A DNA stretch of 64,000 bases from NCBI RefSeq assembly GCF_001593285.1, contig NZ_CP012529.1, positions 2,728,001 to 2,792,000 of the forward strand. Reading direction: 5' to 3'. Positions 27,656 to 37,321 of the stretch are shown here, in pieces. The stretch comes from Psychrobacter sp. P2G3 (lineage in GTDB: Bacteria; Pseudomonadota; Gammaproteobacteria; Pseudomonadales; Moraxellaceae). The position numbers and the translations under genes were made by a program. Every line of letters starts with the position of its first letter. Within the stretch, counting starts at the first letter, position 1. The notes under the pieces are model-generated. The model was not told the DNA's origin. It saw only the letters and a program-made list of their open reading frames with translations, and ran no database searches.

Positions 27656-28639
27656 TTATGGTAATAAATGTGCTACTGCATCACGCTCTTCGCTAAGCTC
27701 TTGCTCAGTCGCCGCCATTTTCTCTTTTGAGAAATCTGATGACACATCAACGCCGTCTACGATAGACCAGTCGCCGTTAGCGCAGGTAACTGGGAATGAG
27801 TAGATTAAGCCTTCAGCAATACCGTATTCGCCGTTTGAGTAAACACCCATTGATACCCAATCGTTTTCATCACTACCTAGTGCCCACGTGCGCATGTGTG
27901 CAATGGCAGCATTGGCAGCAGAAGCGGCAGATGATGCACCGCGAGCTTTAATAATCGCTGCACCGCGCTGTTGTACTTCTGGGATATAAGTGTTTTCGTA
28001 CCAATCGCGATCTACTAGATCTAGCGCTGGCTTACCGTTTACGGTACAAGCGGTTAGGTCTGGATACTGAGTTGATGAATGGTTGCCCCAGATAGTCATG
28101 TTTTTGATGTCATTAACAGTGCTGTCAGTTTTGTCAGCTAACTGTGCCATAGCACGGTTATGATCTAGGCGAGTCATGGCAGTAAAGTTACGTGGGTCAA
28201 GACCTGGTGCATTACGCTGAGCGATAAGCGCGTTGGTATTCGCAGGGTTACCCACGACCAATACTTTTACATCACGGCTTGCAACATCGTTCAATGCTTT
28301 ACCTTGTGCTGAGAAAATCGCAGCATTGGCTTCTAGCAAATCTTTACGTTCCATACCTGGGCCACGCGGACGTGCGCCAACAAGTAATGCATAGTCGATA
28401 TCTTTAAATGCAACGTTAGCATCATCAGTTTGAACGATACCGGCCAACAATGGGAATGCACAGTCTTCTAGTTCCATGACTACACCCTTTAGGGCGTCAA
28501 GAGCTGGTGTGATTTCAAGTAATTGCAAAATAACTGGCTGATCTTTACCTAGCATCTCGCCAGATGCAATACGAAATAGCATCGCGTAGCTGATATTACC
28601 AGCGGCACCAGTCACGGCAACACGTAAAGGCTGTTTCAT
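27656..28639 (-). CDS. mdh: malate dehydrogenase
   Basis: NAD-dependent TCA-cycle enzyme interconverting malate and oxaloacetate. The 327 residues show the nucleotide-binding loop [15 protein letters not shown] at 7-21, [18 protein letters not shown] with the substrate arginines near 85-100, [12 protein letters not shown] near 130, the [11 protein letters not shown] segment with the conserved Asp and Arg, and the catalytic histidine in [12 protein letters not shown] near 190. This is the cytosolic-type bacterial branch rather than the short E. coli type. It has a GGGAGT ribosome site. Confidence 0.97.
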   Translation of the reverse strand: MKQPLRVAVTGAAGNISYAMLFRIASGEMLGKDQPVILQLLEITPALDALKGVVMELEDCAFPLLAGIVQTDDANVAFKDIDYALLVGARPRGPGMERKDLLEANAAIFSAQGKALNDVASRDVKVLVVGNPANTNALIAQRNAPGLDPRNFTAMTRLDHNRAMAQLADKTDSTVNDIKNMTIWGNHSSTQYPDLTACTVNGKPALDLVDRDWYENTYIPEVQQRGAAIIKARGASSAASAANAAIAHMRTWALGSDENDWVSMGVYSNGEYGIAEGLIYSFPVTCANGDWSIVDGVDVSSDFSKEKMAATEQELSEERDAVAHLLP

Positions 28640-28973
28640 AGAATACTCCCTAATTAATTATTAGATAATGTCGTCATCATTATATAGACAGGCATATTAG
28701 ATATGGACTTGCTCAATGAGGTATAGACTTGCTCAATGGTAGCGGTCACAAACCGAAAGCTAGTGTAGCACTTCGTTCGGTAAACCGTCTAGAGATAACA
28801 ACGCGCTTACTGATGTCTATATTGTTACATTTTATACATACAAAAGTTTGTCAGCAAAAAAGACTGTCTGATTAAATAGTAAGTATAGAAAACACAAAAG
28901 CCGCCCTAAAGAGGCGGCTTTAATACGTTAATGTATATCTCTAATACTCATAAGCAGCATTGCTCAGGTATAA
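28640..28973. other. mdh upstream region with a 13-bp direct repeat
   Basis: GACTTGCTCAATG occurs at 28706-28718 and 28726-28738, exactly two helical turns (20 bp) apart and about 65-100 bp upstream of mdh. That spacing would suit a regulator binding one face of the DNA. No gene is seen apart from the terminator listed separately. Confidence 0.45.
28897..28921 (-). terminator. intrinsic terminator after the RNase T2-like gene
   Basis: AAAGCCGCC pairs with GGCGGCTTT around a short loop, with T-rich sequence on the minus-strand side. Confidence 0.75.
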
Positions 28974-29825
28974 CTATTTACCACCTGAAATAATGAAATT
29001 GTTGCCGCAACTGTTTATCACCTCATTGCATCTACCGAATTGACCACCGTCATAACAGACATGGATGTCAGTAAGCACAGACTGACGGCGACTACCAGCC
29101 TGACAGATTAAGTCAATACTAGCAGAAGACATTCCACTATTGAGACGAGTCATTTGACTAATAAAACGAGACTTTGAAACTGTGTAGCTATTGCCCGTAT
29201 TCAACTCGCTAGGTAGTTTTAATGCTCCTGCATAGTTGGTGATTTGACGAAAATAACTGCTAGCACTAAGCGGGCTACACGCACCGTAATGTTGCCATGC
29301 TTGGCTGCGCACAGTGGTATCAGGCATGATACGGTTGACTACTTTTAATTGTAATGGTGTCAGGCGCGGATCACTACCGCGTCCACAGCGCTCACCATAA
29401 CCCATATCTAAGCCAGATACTGTTAAAGAGTAACCTTCTAAACATTGACGCATACGTGCGCGTGAAGGTTGCAAATTACATAAAGCTGGAGTCATCTCAA
29501 TCATTAACACTCGCTGACCAGTCTGAACCGCATTTGCTGCCTGCGCAGGTAGTGACAGCATAACTTGTAGCAATGCTAAACCTGTAATACTTAAAGTGAG
29601 ATGACTTAGAGTAAAAGGACTTAGAGTGAAAGGATAGACTTTATCAAAAGTGGTGTTCTGACAGCTTTCTGAGCAATGCTTTTTTGATCGATCGTTTTTC
29701 AAAACCGGCTGCCATAATTGAGTCTTTGAGCTCGATACCCTAATAAACTGTTGCACATACCTCTTAACAGATGATTGAAATCTGATAGATGTCTGCATAA
29801 GCCGATTTGGGTCATTATTTATCAT
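28974..29825 (-). CDS. RNase T2-like exported protein, probably catalytically inactive
   Basis: A 283-residue exported protein, if it starts at the ATG at 29825; the start is uncertain because none of the candidates has a good ribosome site. A hydrophobic signal ending PAQAANA sits only after about 85 residues of polar N-terminus. The mature part resembles Moraxellaceae RNase T2/RNase I-like proteins, with LEGYSLTVSGL where active enzymes have a Thr/Leu-His-Gly-Leu core and AWQHYGACS where they have W-x-K-H-G-T-C. Both positions expected to hold the catalytic histidines are Ser and Tyr. Eight or more cysteines suggest disulfides. Confidence 0.65.
   Translation of the reverse strand: MINNDPNRLMQTSIRFQSSVKRYVQQFIRVSSSKTQLWQPVLKNDRSKKHCSESCQNTTFDKVYPFTLSPFTLSHLTLSITGLALLQVMLSLPAQAANAVQTGQRVLMIEMTPALCNLQPSRARMRQCLEGYSLTVSGLDMGYGERCGRGSDPRLTPLQLKVVNRIMPDTTVRSQAWQHYGACSPLSASSYFRQITNYAGALKLPSELNTGNSYTVSKSRFISQMTRLNSGMSSASIDLICQAGSRRQSVLTDIHVCYDGGQFGRCNEVINSCGNNFIISGGK
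29594..29638. repeat. 15-bp in-frame triplication inside the RNase T2-like gene
   Basis: Three adjacent, nearly identical 15-bp units encode PFTLS, PFTLS and HLTLS just before the hydrophobic signal segment. They look like a local duplication. Confidence 0.7.
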
Positions 29826-30161
29826 AAGTAAAAAAACATTCAATAGTTATTAGGCGTGAACAATACATTCAGGCAACATCATACAGTGAAATGCACCTAA
29901 GTTTTAGGTTTAAAATACCAATAATTAAAGTAGTAACTCTGAATATACAATTTAGTAAAAGTTTTTTAATAACGATAGGTTATCAGATATTAACTAAAGT
30001 AATGGTAGCAAAACTCCTTTCTTAATCTATAGCAAATACGTAAGCTGACAGTTAAGTCCTAAGCACGGCACGTATATGCTAACGATCAAGCGCTTTACTA
30101 CCACTTATAGCAGTTTAGGCCTACATTTTAATGTTTTGGTAGACCTAAGTAATGGATACCT
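29826..30161. other. intergenic region without a recognisable feature
   Basis: About 336 bp of AT-rich DNA between two minus-strand genes. I see neither a convincing terminator for the transglycosylase side nor a gene. Confidence 0.4.
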
Positions 30162-32318
30162 TTAAAACGCTGCTGGAACAGTACCCATGCGCTCACTGAT
30201 AGGCTTAGCACGACCTAACAAACTACTATAGACAGTTGCATTTTCCATTACATGTTTAACGTAATTACGAGTCTCAGGATAAGCTATTGACTCAACATAC
30301 TGATCAGAGGCCAACGAACCATAGGTAGGTTGCCAACGCTTAGCGTTGTTTGGGCCAGCATTATAACCTGCAGTTGCCAGTACAGGCTGATAGTTCAGCT
30401 TGCCTAAGATATCACTCATATACCACGTGCCATAACGAATATTGGTATCACCACTATTGGCACGGCTGGCACTATACGACTCGCCTAAATTACGGGCAAT
30501 ATACTTTGCCGTATCAGGCATTATTTGCATAAGCCCGCTAGCACCAACGTTAGAACGCGCTGATGTTACAAAGCGACTTTCTTGACGCATAATGCCGTAT
30601 GCCCATGCTGGGTCGATACCTGCCGACTGACTATAACGTACCACTGAATCTTGGTGCGGCATTGGATGTGATAGCGCCAAGCTATTTACTTTGTCAGTAT
30701 TATCAGCAGCATAGATAGCGCGATCAAGCCAGCCCATATCATGTGCTTGACGAGCTGCTGCAATAATCAAGCCATCATCACGATTATCACGTGCCTGCTT
30801 CACCGCCCAGTTCCACTCGCGATTGGCATAGGCACGGCTGGCATCTGCATTGTATAGTGCAAAAGCACGCGCAAAATGTTGGTTCTGCAAAACACGTGCT
30901 TTATCAGCATTACTTACGTTCGGCAAGCTACTACCACCTAAACTATTAGCATCAAAGCGTTGACCAACTTTATCTTTTGCCAACAAACCATAGTAATCAT
31001 TACTTTTGGCCAAATGCTGATACATTTTCTTAGCAGTATTGCGCTTACCACTGTTACTCGATTGCTCGTACGCACGTGCCAACCAATATTGCCACTGATT
31101 TAGTTTTTGAGTTTCAGCATCCATTTGTGAGATAGATTCAACTACATCATCCCAACGGCTAAAACGAATGGCGGCTTTAGCATAGTCTTCAGCTTCTTCG
31201 AAGTTGAAATCATCATCTAAGCTATTGCGGAACCAGTCAACGGCCTCAGAGCTAAAGCCATCATCGGTAGTATGGTTCATGCGCTGCACACCAATGATAC
31301 GATAAGCATAACGGCGCGTATCATCGTTTAACAGCTTCGCTGAGCGCTGATTGTCTTGTTTGATATCGAAATCTAACTGCATTGCAGCCTCGCTGTATGA
31401 CTTCTCAGCGAGTCGCCCAATCGCATACAAATATAGATATTGATTGGTTTGGTTGTTAGGCTGCATACCGAAGCGTCCAAAATAGGCGCTTGGATTCAGC
31501 TGAATCTCACTCAATGCTGAATAAGAAATGGGAGTGCCAAGGCGTGATGATAAGGCCATGATATCGCCCGTCTTGCCTTTACGTAACATACGTTTGAGAC
31601 GTGATGCCCGATCTTGATTACTGATTAGCGTATTATTATTAAGCTCAGTTGCTAGCTGATCGCACAATGCAGGCTGTTTGAGCGTGTTCAACCAAACGTC
31701 CGACTTTTCTGCCAACGCTCGCATAGTGTCGCCACCACTATTAAATCCAAGTCCAATTGCACAGCGCTCACTACGATCACCATTGGTAACCAAATTGGCA
31801 ACTTGACGTACCGACGCATAATCACCTGAAGCGGCTTTTGCTTCTGCAAAGTCAGCGACTAATTTTTCAGCCATGACAGTATCAGGATATTGACGGACGA
31901 ACTGTGATATGGCAGCAGAGCTTTGGGCATTTAAGTCCAGATTCATACGCCAATATGTTGGATACATGGCAAATAATCCGCCACTCATTAATTGCTCATA
32001 ATTAAATAGCGCACTGACATCACCACGTTCTGCAGCCAATGCAGCGGCCGTGAAATAATCCACACTATTGTCTTGCTGGTAGCTCTCACCATAAGGCGCA
32101 GGCTGTGCACAGGCTACTTGCGACAATCCAAGCGCACTCATTGCCGTAGCGACACTCAGTGCACCAATACGCAACGAGCGAGCTTGTAAGCATGCAGCGG
32201 TCATGTGGCTAAGACGTTTGGGCGGATGACTCATAGAAGCATCCATACCATTACATTTAGGCATGTCAAAATTGTTGCGGTGGCTGTTCTTGTGATTGGC
32301 AGCAGGCTGCTTTGTCAT
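30162..32318 (-). CDS. soluble lytic murein transglycosylase (Slt-type)
   Basis: Periplasmic enzyme that cleaves the MurNAc-GlcNAc bond to give 1,6-anhydromuropeptides, the substrates recycled through AmpD. The protein is 718 residues from the ATG at 32318 (AAGAGAG ribosome site). A signal peptide ends near QVACAQP (residue 70), after a long basic start. A large helical superhelix domain covers about 80-540. The catalytic SLT domain is C-terminal, with the Glu of IMRQESRF near 580, GASGLMQIMPDTA, YNAGPNNAKRW and PETRNYVKHV. Length is somewhat above E. coli Slt70. Confidence 0.93.
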   Translation of the reverse strand: MTKQPAANHKNSHRNNFDMPKCNGMDASMSHPPKRLSHMTAACLQARSLRIGALSVATAMSALGLSQVACAQPAPYGESYQQDNSVDYFTAAALAAERGDVSALFNYEQLMSGGLFAMYPTYWRMNLDLNAQSSAAISQFVRQYPDTVMAEKLVADFAEAKAASGDYASVRQVANLVTNGDRSERCAIGLGFNSGGDTMRALAEKSDVWLNTLKQPALCDQLATELNNNTLISNQDRASRLKRMLRKGKTGDIMALSSRLGTPISYSALSEIQLNPSAYFGRFGMQPNNQTNQYLYLYAIGRLAEKSYSEAAMQLDFDIKQDNQRSAKLLNDDTRRYAYRIIGVQRMNHTTDDGFSSEAVDWFRNSLDDDFNFEEAEDYAKAAIRFSRWDDVVESISQMDAETQKLNQWQYWLARAYEQSSNSGKRNTAKKMYQHLAKSNDYYGLLAKDKVGQRFDANSLGGSSLPNVSNADKARVLQNQHFARAFALYNADASRAYANREWNWAVKQARDNRDDGLIIAAARQAHDMGWLDRAIYAADNTDKVNSLALSHPMPHQDSVVRYSQSAGIDPAWAYGIMRQESRFVTSARSNVGASGLMQIMPDTAKYIARNLGESYSASRANSGDTNIRYGTWYMSDILGKLNYQPVLATAGYNAGPNNAKRWQPTYGSLASDQYVESIAYPETRNYVKHVMENATVYSSLLGRAKPISERMGTVPAAF

Positions 32319-32850
32319 ACTTGCTCTCTTTATTATATTAATGATCATTTTGCACTAGAACGCTAAATAAATAAGTCGTTCTAGCTCTCATATCTGTATT
32401 GACTGTCTAAAATAAATGCTTAAAGTTGGCAGGTATAAGATGCGTTAACTATGCGCTAAAATAGTCTAGCATTACGCTCATCTGCCAATCTAACAAATAT
32501 TTATCACTTTATTACTGTTTGCTTAGGATCGAACTAATGTACGATGATAAGGGCATAATACTCATCATACTATATTCGTCTGACTTTCAACCACCACCCT
32601 TACTATTTATCAATAAATAAGAGAGTGGCGCGTAACACAAAGGTGATATGACGTTAAACTTCTTCCATCAGCCATACCTATAACGAATTATTGATAAGCA
32701 ATTGATAGTATTATAAATAATTCATCATGATTGTAGCCGATAGTATACGGTTACTTTTCACATTACTAGATGGTTATGATAAAATACGCCACGCATTAAT
32801 GGCTTGCCGCTATATTGTTTGATAATTCTTGATAATTGTGGATTTTACTT
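32319..32850. other. divergent slt/miaB region without a recognisable feature
   Basis: About 530 bp between divergent genes, presumably holding both promoters. TATGATAAAAT near 32776 is a weak -10-like candidate for miaB. No gene or strong hairpin seen. Confidence 0.35.
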
Positions 32851-34332
32851 ATGAGTGTTTCTGTATTCGACCCCCGCATTAATGACGCTAGCTCTGAAGC
32901 TACTGTCACTGCGCCTGCTATCAATGCACTCGTAGAGCCAAATCTGGCGCAACCATCGGCCGCGACAAAGAAAGTATTTATCACCACGCAAGGCTGTCAG
33001 ATGAACGTCTACGACTCCGGCAAAATGCTTGACGTACTTGGCGATTCGCATGGCATGGTCGTGACCCATGATATCGATGAAGCCGATGTACTGCTCATGA
33101 ACACTTGTTCAATTCGTGAAAAAGCCCAAGAAAAAGTCTTTTCAGAATTGGGTCGCTGGCGTAAACTGAAAGAAAAACGTCCAGATTTAGTGATCGGTGT
33201 TGGTGGCTGCGTAGCCTCGCAAGAAGGCGATAATATTCAAAAACGCGCCCCTTATGTCGATATGATATTTGGCCCACAGACTCTACATCGTCTTCCAGAA
33301 TTATACGATCAATCGAGCGAGCAACGCGATATAGCACCTAAAAATCGTATTGGTACGATTGATATCTCCTTCCCCAGTATCGAAAAATTTGATTTTCTAC
33401 CTGAACCAAAAGTAGAGGGTTACAAAGCCTTTGTCTCTGTTATGGAAGGCTGCTCAAAGTATTGCTCGTTTTGTGTGGTTCCCTATACGCGCGGCGAAGA
33501 ATTATCACGTCCGCTTGATGATGTATTGGCAGAGATTGACAATTTAGCAGCGCAAGGTGTGCGTGAAATCAATCTATTGGGTCAAAACGTTAACGGCTAT
33601 CGCGGTGAAAAAGATGACGGCAGTATTTGCCGTTTTGCAGAGCTCCTACATTATGTCTCGCATGTCGATGGTGTTGAGCGTATCCGCTATACGACCAGTC
33701 ATCCGCTAGAATTTACTGACGATATTATTGACGCTTATGCGCAATTACCAGAGCTGGTATCGCACCTGCATTTACCAGTACAAAGTGGCTCGAATAGAAT
33801 TTTGGCAGCGATGAAGCGTAACCACACCATTGATGTTTATATCAATCAGATTAATAAGCTTAGAGCGATTCGTCCTGATATTTATTTATCTAGCGACTTT
33901 ATCATTGGCTTCCCTGGTGAGTCTGATGAAGACTTTCAAGACACTTTGAATCTGGCAAAAGAGTTGGATTTCGATCACTCTTATAGCTTTATTTATTCTA
34001 AGCGTCCGGGCACGCCAGCAGCAGAGCTTGCTGATGATGTGAGCTTTACGACTAAAAAAGCACGCTTAGCTGAATTTCAAAAAGTTATCATTGACTCAAC
34101 GCTTGCCAAAACTCATGAGATGGTTGGCACGACTGCTCGCGTATTAGTTGAACAAATTGCAGACCGTCATCCAGACTGCTTAATCGGTACTGCGGATAAC
34201 ACACGTACCGTCATGTTCCCTTATGACGTTGATAAAATGGATGAGCTACTCGGTAAAATCGTTAGTGTACGTGTGACTGACTTTGTGAGTCCGCATATGG
34301 TGAAAGGCGAGATTGTCGAAGTGTTGGCTTAA
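32851..34332 (+). CDS. miaB: tRNA-2-methylthio-N6-dimethylallyladenosine synthase MiaB
   Basis: Radical-SAM methylthiotransferase that completes ms2i6A at position 37 of tRNAs reading UNN codons. The 493 residues from the ATG at 32851 carry the auxiliary cluster cysteines in [23 protein letters not shown] and [11 protein letters not shown]. The radical-SAM CxxxCxxC is in [16 protein letters not shown] near residue 195, and a C-terminal TRAM domain follows (about 425-490). An upstream TTG would add five residues. About 45 residues precede the family core, slightly longer than usual. Confidence 0.97.
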   Translation: MSVSVFDPRINDASSEATVTAPAINALVEPNLAQPSAATKKVFITTQGCQMNVYDSGKMLDVLGDSHGMVVTHDIDEADVLLMNTCSIREKAQEKVFSELGRWRKLKEKRPDLVIGVGGCVASQEGDNIQKRAPYVDMIFGPQTLHRLPELYDQSSEQRDIAPKNRIGTIDISFPSIEKFDFLPEPKVEGYKAFVSVMEGCSKYCSFCVVPYTRGEELSRPLDDVLAEIDNLAAQGVREINLLGQNVNGYRGEKDDGSICRFAELLHYVSHVDGVERIRYTTSHPLEFTDDIIDAYAQLPELVSHLHLPVQSGSNRILAAMKRNHTIDVYINQINKLRAIRPDIYLSSDFIIGFPGESDEDFQDTLNLAKELDFDHSYSFIYSKRPGTPAAELADDVSFTTKKARLAEFQKVIIDSTLAKTHEMVGTTARVLVEQIADRHPDCLIGTADNTRTVMFPYDVDKMDELLGKIVSVRVTDFVSPHMVKGEIVEVLA

Positions 34333-34355
34333 ATCTTTAGAAAAATTGAATTAAT

Positions 34356-34397
34356 AAAAAAGCCGTTCGCTACTTACTTATAGCGAACGGCTTTTTT
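34356..34397. terminator. bidirectional terminator after miaB and the LysE gene
   Basis: A perfect 17-bp stem (AAAAAGCCGTTCGCTAC-type arm with its complement) with A and T tracts at its ends separates the two convergent genes. Confidence 0.9.
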
Positions 34398-34431
34398 GTG
34401 AGTCATATTAATATTAAAAATTATCCGTCTT

Positions 34432-35163
34432 TTATATCAAAAAACTATTTAACACTTCAGCCAATAAAGCTGCCGCGATTAATATAAATATTACTCCGCA
34501 ACTACGATTCAACCACGTTAAGCGATTGCCCATATCAAGCCAACTCGCTAGCTTTTTGCCACCTAGTGTATAAATAATTTGCCAAATCGTCTCACTCAAA
34601 AATAATCCTATTGTTAATAAGATATATTGTGGCCATAGCGGCGCACTAAAATTGATAAATTTTGGGAAAAAAGCGGCGAAAAACAAAATGGCTTTTGGGT
34701 TAGATAGCGATACCCATATACCAGTACGAAATAGTGTCATATTGCTCGGCGATACTTTAACTGCCGCACTCGATAGTGAGCGTGGCTTAGGCATATTAGC
34801 CGTATGTTGCATAGTAGTAGGATAGTCAGCAGCCACCTCCTTCTCCATTTCTCTGGCATCGCTCATCAAACTGCCATCACCGGCATCGCGCCATGTACTG
34901 ATACCCAAATAGATCAAATACGCTGCACCTACTGCTTTAATGACCGTGAGTAGCCAAGGTGACTGGCGACTAATCACATCCAAGCCAAGTAAGGTTGAAA
35001 GCAGTAAAATGAATAAACCAAGGCTTAACCCTGCTAACGTCCAGAGCGTCCGCTTCACCCCATAGTTCATGCCATATTGAAACGCTAGTAGCATATTGGG
35101 ACCAGGGGTCGCTGAGATAAAAAACGTACTTGCAAAAAACACCGCAAACAGATGCCAAGACAT
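34432..35163 (-). CDS. LysE/RhtB family amino-acid exporter
   Basis: An inner-membrane exporter of 243 residues with about six membrane segments. The family signature ISATPGPNMLLAFQYGMNYG is at residues 16-35, followed by LIYLGISTWRD near 85, WVSLSNPKAILFFAAFFPKF near 150-170, and two C-terminal spans. A hydrophilic insert lies at about 95-140. The ATG at 35163 follows AGGGG; a TTG one codon upstream is also in frame. Substrate unknown; relatives export lysine, threonine or homoserine. It lies downstream of argE on the same strand, with a terminator between. Confidence 0.9.
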   Translation of the reverse strand: MSWHLFAVFFASTFFISATPGPNMLLAFQYGMNYGVKRTLWTLAGLSLGLFILLLSTLLGLDVISRQSPWLLTVIKAVGAAYLIYLGISTWRDAGDGSLMSDAREMEKEVAADYPTTMQHTANMPKPRSLSSAAVKVSPSNMTLFRTGIWVSLSNPKAILFFAAFFPKFINFSAPLWPQYILLTIGLFLSETIWQIIYTLGGKKLASWLDMGNRLTWLNRSCGVIFILIAAALLAEVLNSFLI

Positions 35164-35223
35164 CAACTAACCCCTACTCTTTTATTTAAAATAAACTGAA
35201 TACATGAAAAAGATGCAAAAAAT

Positions 35224-35247
35224 AAACACCGCCATCAAGACGGTGTA
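35224..35247 (-). terminator. intrinsic terminator after argE
   Basis: ACACCG pairs with CGGTGT across a short loop, with further A/T pairing outside; the minus strand then reads into T residues. Confidence 0.65.
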
Positions 35248-35294
35248 TTTTGTGCCTATTCATATCAAATATAAACGGTCTGCTATCTAATGGA

Positions 35295-36530
35295 CTAATT
35301 AACCGTACAGCTACCTAACAACTTCTGTAAAAACCCATCACAACGCTCAATTTCGCTCAGCTCTACATACTCATCAGCTTTATGAGCCTGCTCGATACTA
35401 CCGGGACCACAGATAATCGTTGGGATGCCAGCATTGGTAAATTGCCCGCCCTCAGTTGCATAAGCTACTTTATGACGTTTATCATCGCCCGTGAGTGCTG
35501 CTATTAACGCTTGTAGCTCAGCGCTGTCGCTATCGGTCATTGCTGGTACGCTTTCTTCTTGCATCAGCTCAATACCCGTCTCCGGCGCGCGTGCTTGCAT
35601 CTGTGCGTTGAGTTCTGCAACCTTCGCCTGAATCGGCGCGAGGATATCGTCTTGTGTCATATGCGGCAGATTGCGATAGTCAAAGGTAAACTCACATAGA
35701 TTGGGGACAATATTGGTCGCCGTCCCACCCTTTATCGTGCCCACTGAAAGTGTCGAATAAGGCACATCAAACAACGCATCCCCATCATCAAGAGCACCGT
35801 CACGATGGCTCAATTCTTCCGCCAAAGTATCAACATAACCAATCAAACGACTGGCATAGCTAATGGCGTTAACGCCTTGTTTGGTCAATGACGAATGTGC
35901 AGACTTGCCATGGACGCGGCAACGATAAACAGCGATGCCTTTATGTGCCACAACCATCGTCATCTTAGTTGGTTCCCCAACAATACAATAATCAGGTGTG
36001 ATACCACGTGCTTTTAAATCTGCCAATATTAAGGGCGCACCTAAGCAACCAACTTCTTCATCAAATGATAAAGCCAAGTGCAATGGACGACGTAGCTGAC
36101 CATTTTTAGATAGCTTTGCAGCTTGTGGCAATAAAGTTAATGCGCAAGCGATAAAGCCTTTCATATCACAAGCACCGCGACCATATAGTTTGTCACCATG
36201 AATGGTCGCTATGAACGGCTCTGACGTCCATTCTTGCCCATCAACTGGCACGACATCGGTATGACCCGATAGCACAAGACCGTGATTGACTTCGTCAGCG
36301 TTTGCTCCTGCTGGCACAGTAACGAATAGATTGGCTTTATTTTTGGCTTCATTAAAAGTCAAATCTACCGTTAAACCTAAATGCTCACAATAGGCTTGTA
36401 CATCTTCAATTAATGCTAAGTTTGAATGCCGACTGACCGTATCAAAACCAATCAAGCGCGTCAGCCAATCGATACTTTTAGATGGATAGTCAGTATTTTT
36501 AAGTTGGCTATCATTATCATTTGAAATCAT
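35295..36530 (-). CDS. argE: acetylornithine deacetylase ArgE
   Basis: M20 metallopeptidase-family enzyme that deacetylates N-acetylornithine in arginine synthesis. The 411 residues show the metal-ligand motifs VLSGHTDVVPVDGQEW near 87, LYGRGACDMKGFIA near 115, SFDEEVGCLGA near 150 and the later EPTKM and histidine regions. It is about 25 residues longer than typical, mostly at the N-terminus. The start has AAGGATATCC upstream. Arginine genes are not otherwise clustered here. Confidence 0.93.
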   Translation of the reverse strand: MISNDNDSQLKNTDYPSKSIDWLTRLIGFDTVSRHSNLALIEDVQAYCEHLGLTVDLTFNEAKNKANLFVTVPAGANADEVNHGLVLSGHTDVVPVDGQEWTSEPFIATIHGDKLYGRGACDMKGFIACALTLLPQAAKLSKNGQLRRPLHLALSFDEEVGCLGAPLILADLKARGITPDYCIVGEPTKMTMVVAHKGIAVYRCRVHGKSAHSSLTKQGVNAISYASRLIGYVDTLAEELSHRDGALDDGDALFDVPYSTLSVGTIKGGTATNIVPNLCEFTFDYRNLPHMTQDDILAPIQAKVAELNAQMQARAPETGIELMQEESVPAMTDSDSAELQALIAALTGDDKRHKVAYATEGGQFTNAGIPTIICGPGSIEQAHKADEYVELSEIERCDGFLQKLLGSCTVN

Positions 36531-36667
36531 AGGATATCCTTATCAAAATATAATACCGATCCTAGAAATACGACTAGCTGTATCAAACTTGCTAAGCCTA
36601 CAAGATGTAGTACTCGCATTCGTTTTCCTTGCTACTGTAATTTTTGGGATGGTAAAAAATAAAAACG

Positions 36668-37150
36668 TTAGCCTTTTTGGAAAGAACGCTGGTGTAACTG
36701 TTTTACTTCTTCGTCTAAGCCTGCAACCGGACCATCTACTGGTACGTTCGGCGCCACTTCTTGAATTGACAAGGTATTGATGGGAGATGAGGGTTTGACG
36801 CTCATCTCATCCATCCATGCGCCTAACTGTTTTGAAGAGCTAACGTAAACAATACGCCCCAATCCTGCCCAAGCGTGAGCCGCAGAGCACATGGCACAAT
36901 GCTCACCTGAAGTATAAACCACCGCTTTTGCACGCGCCTCTGAAGTCATATTTTCCGCCGCCCATTTCGCGACAGCAATCTCAGGATGGTAAGTTGCATC
37001 GACCGTATTGGCACGGTTACGATCTTCACGCAATACATGACCCTCGCCATCGACCAACACACTACCCAATGGCTCATCGCCTGCTTCTAAAGCTTCAGCG
37101 GCAAGCTCAACACAGCGACGCAGATGTTGCATTTCATTGTCGGTTATCAT
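36668..37150 (-). CDS. nucleoside/cytidine deaminase-family zinc protein
   Basis: A 160-residue protein of the CMP/dCMP-deaminase fold. The zinc motifs are visible but variant: YHPEIAVAKWAAE in place of HAE near residue 55, and TSGEHCAMCSAAHAW in place of PCxxC near 80-95. Glu and both Cys are kept. GLGRIVYVSS follows. This variant resembles guanine-deaminase-like and nucleoside-deaminase proteins. The substrate cannot be told from sequence. It is transcribed towards argE across a 137-bp gap. Confidence 0.85.
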   Translation of the reverse strand: MITDNEMQHLRRCVELAAEALEAGDEPLGSVLVDGEGHVLREDRNRANTVDATYHPEIAVAKWAAENMTSEARAKAVVYTSGEHCAMCSAAHAWAGLGRIVYVSSSKQLGAWMDEMSVKPSSPINTLSIQEVAPNVPVDGPVAGLDEEVKQLHQRSFQKG

Positions 37151-37321
37151 AATGCTACTCTTATTCTACTTCTAATAAGTTGTTTAGTAATTAGTCTTAC
37201 TCTTGAGACAGTTTAAATCTTAATTATGTGGCTCGCAAGTTAGTATAAAGTAAGTACAAAACGGTGCGAGCCACGTGATCAGAAATAGATATATGCAGAG
37301 TTGTTGAGTTTTATTAAGTAT

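Noticed and set aside
32836..32850. TTG start giving miaB five extra residues.
   Set aside because: The ATG at 32851 with upstream GTGGA gives the better-supported start; the extra residues are not family sequence.
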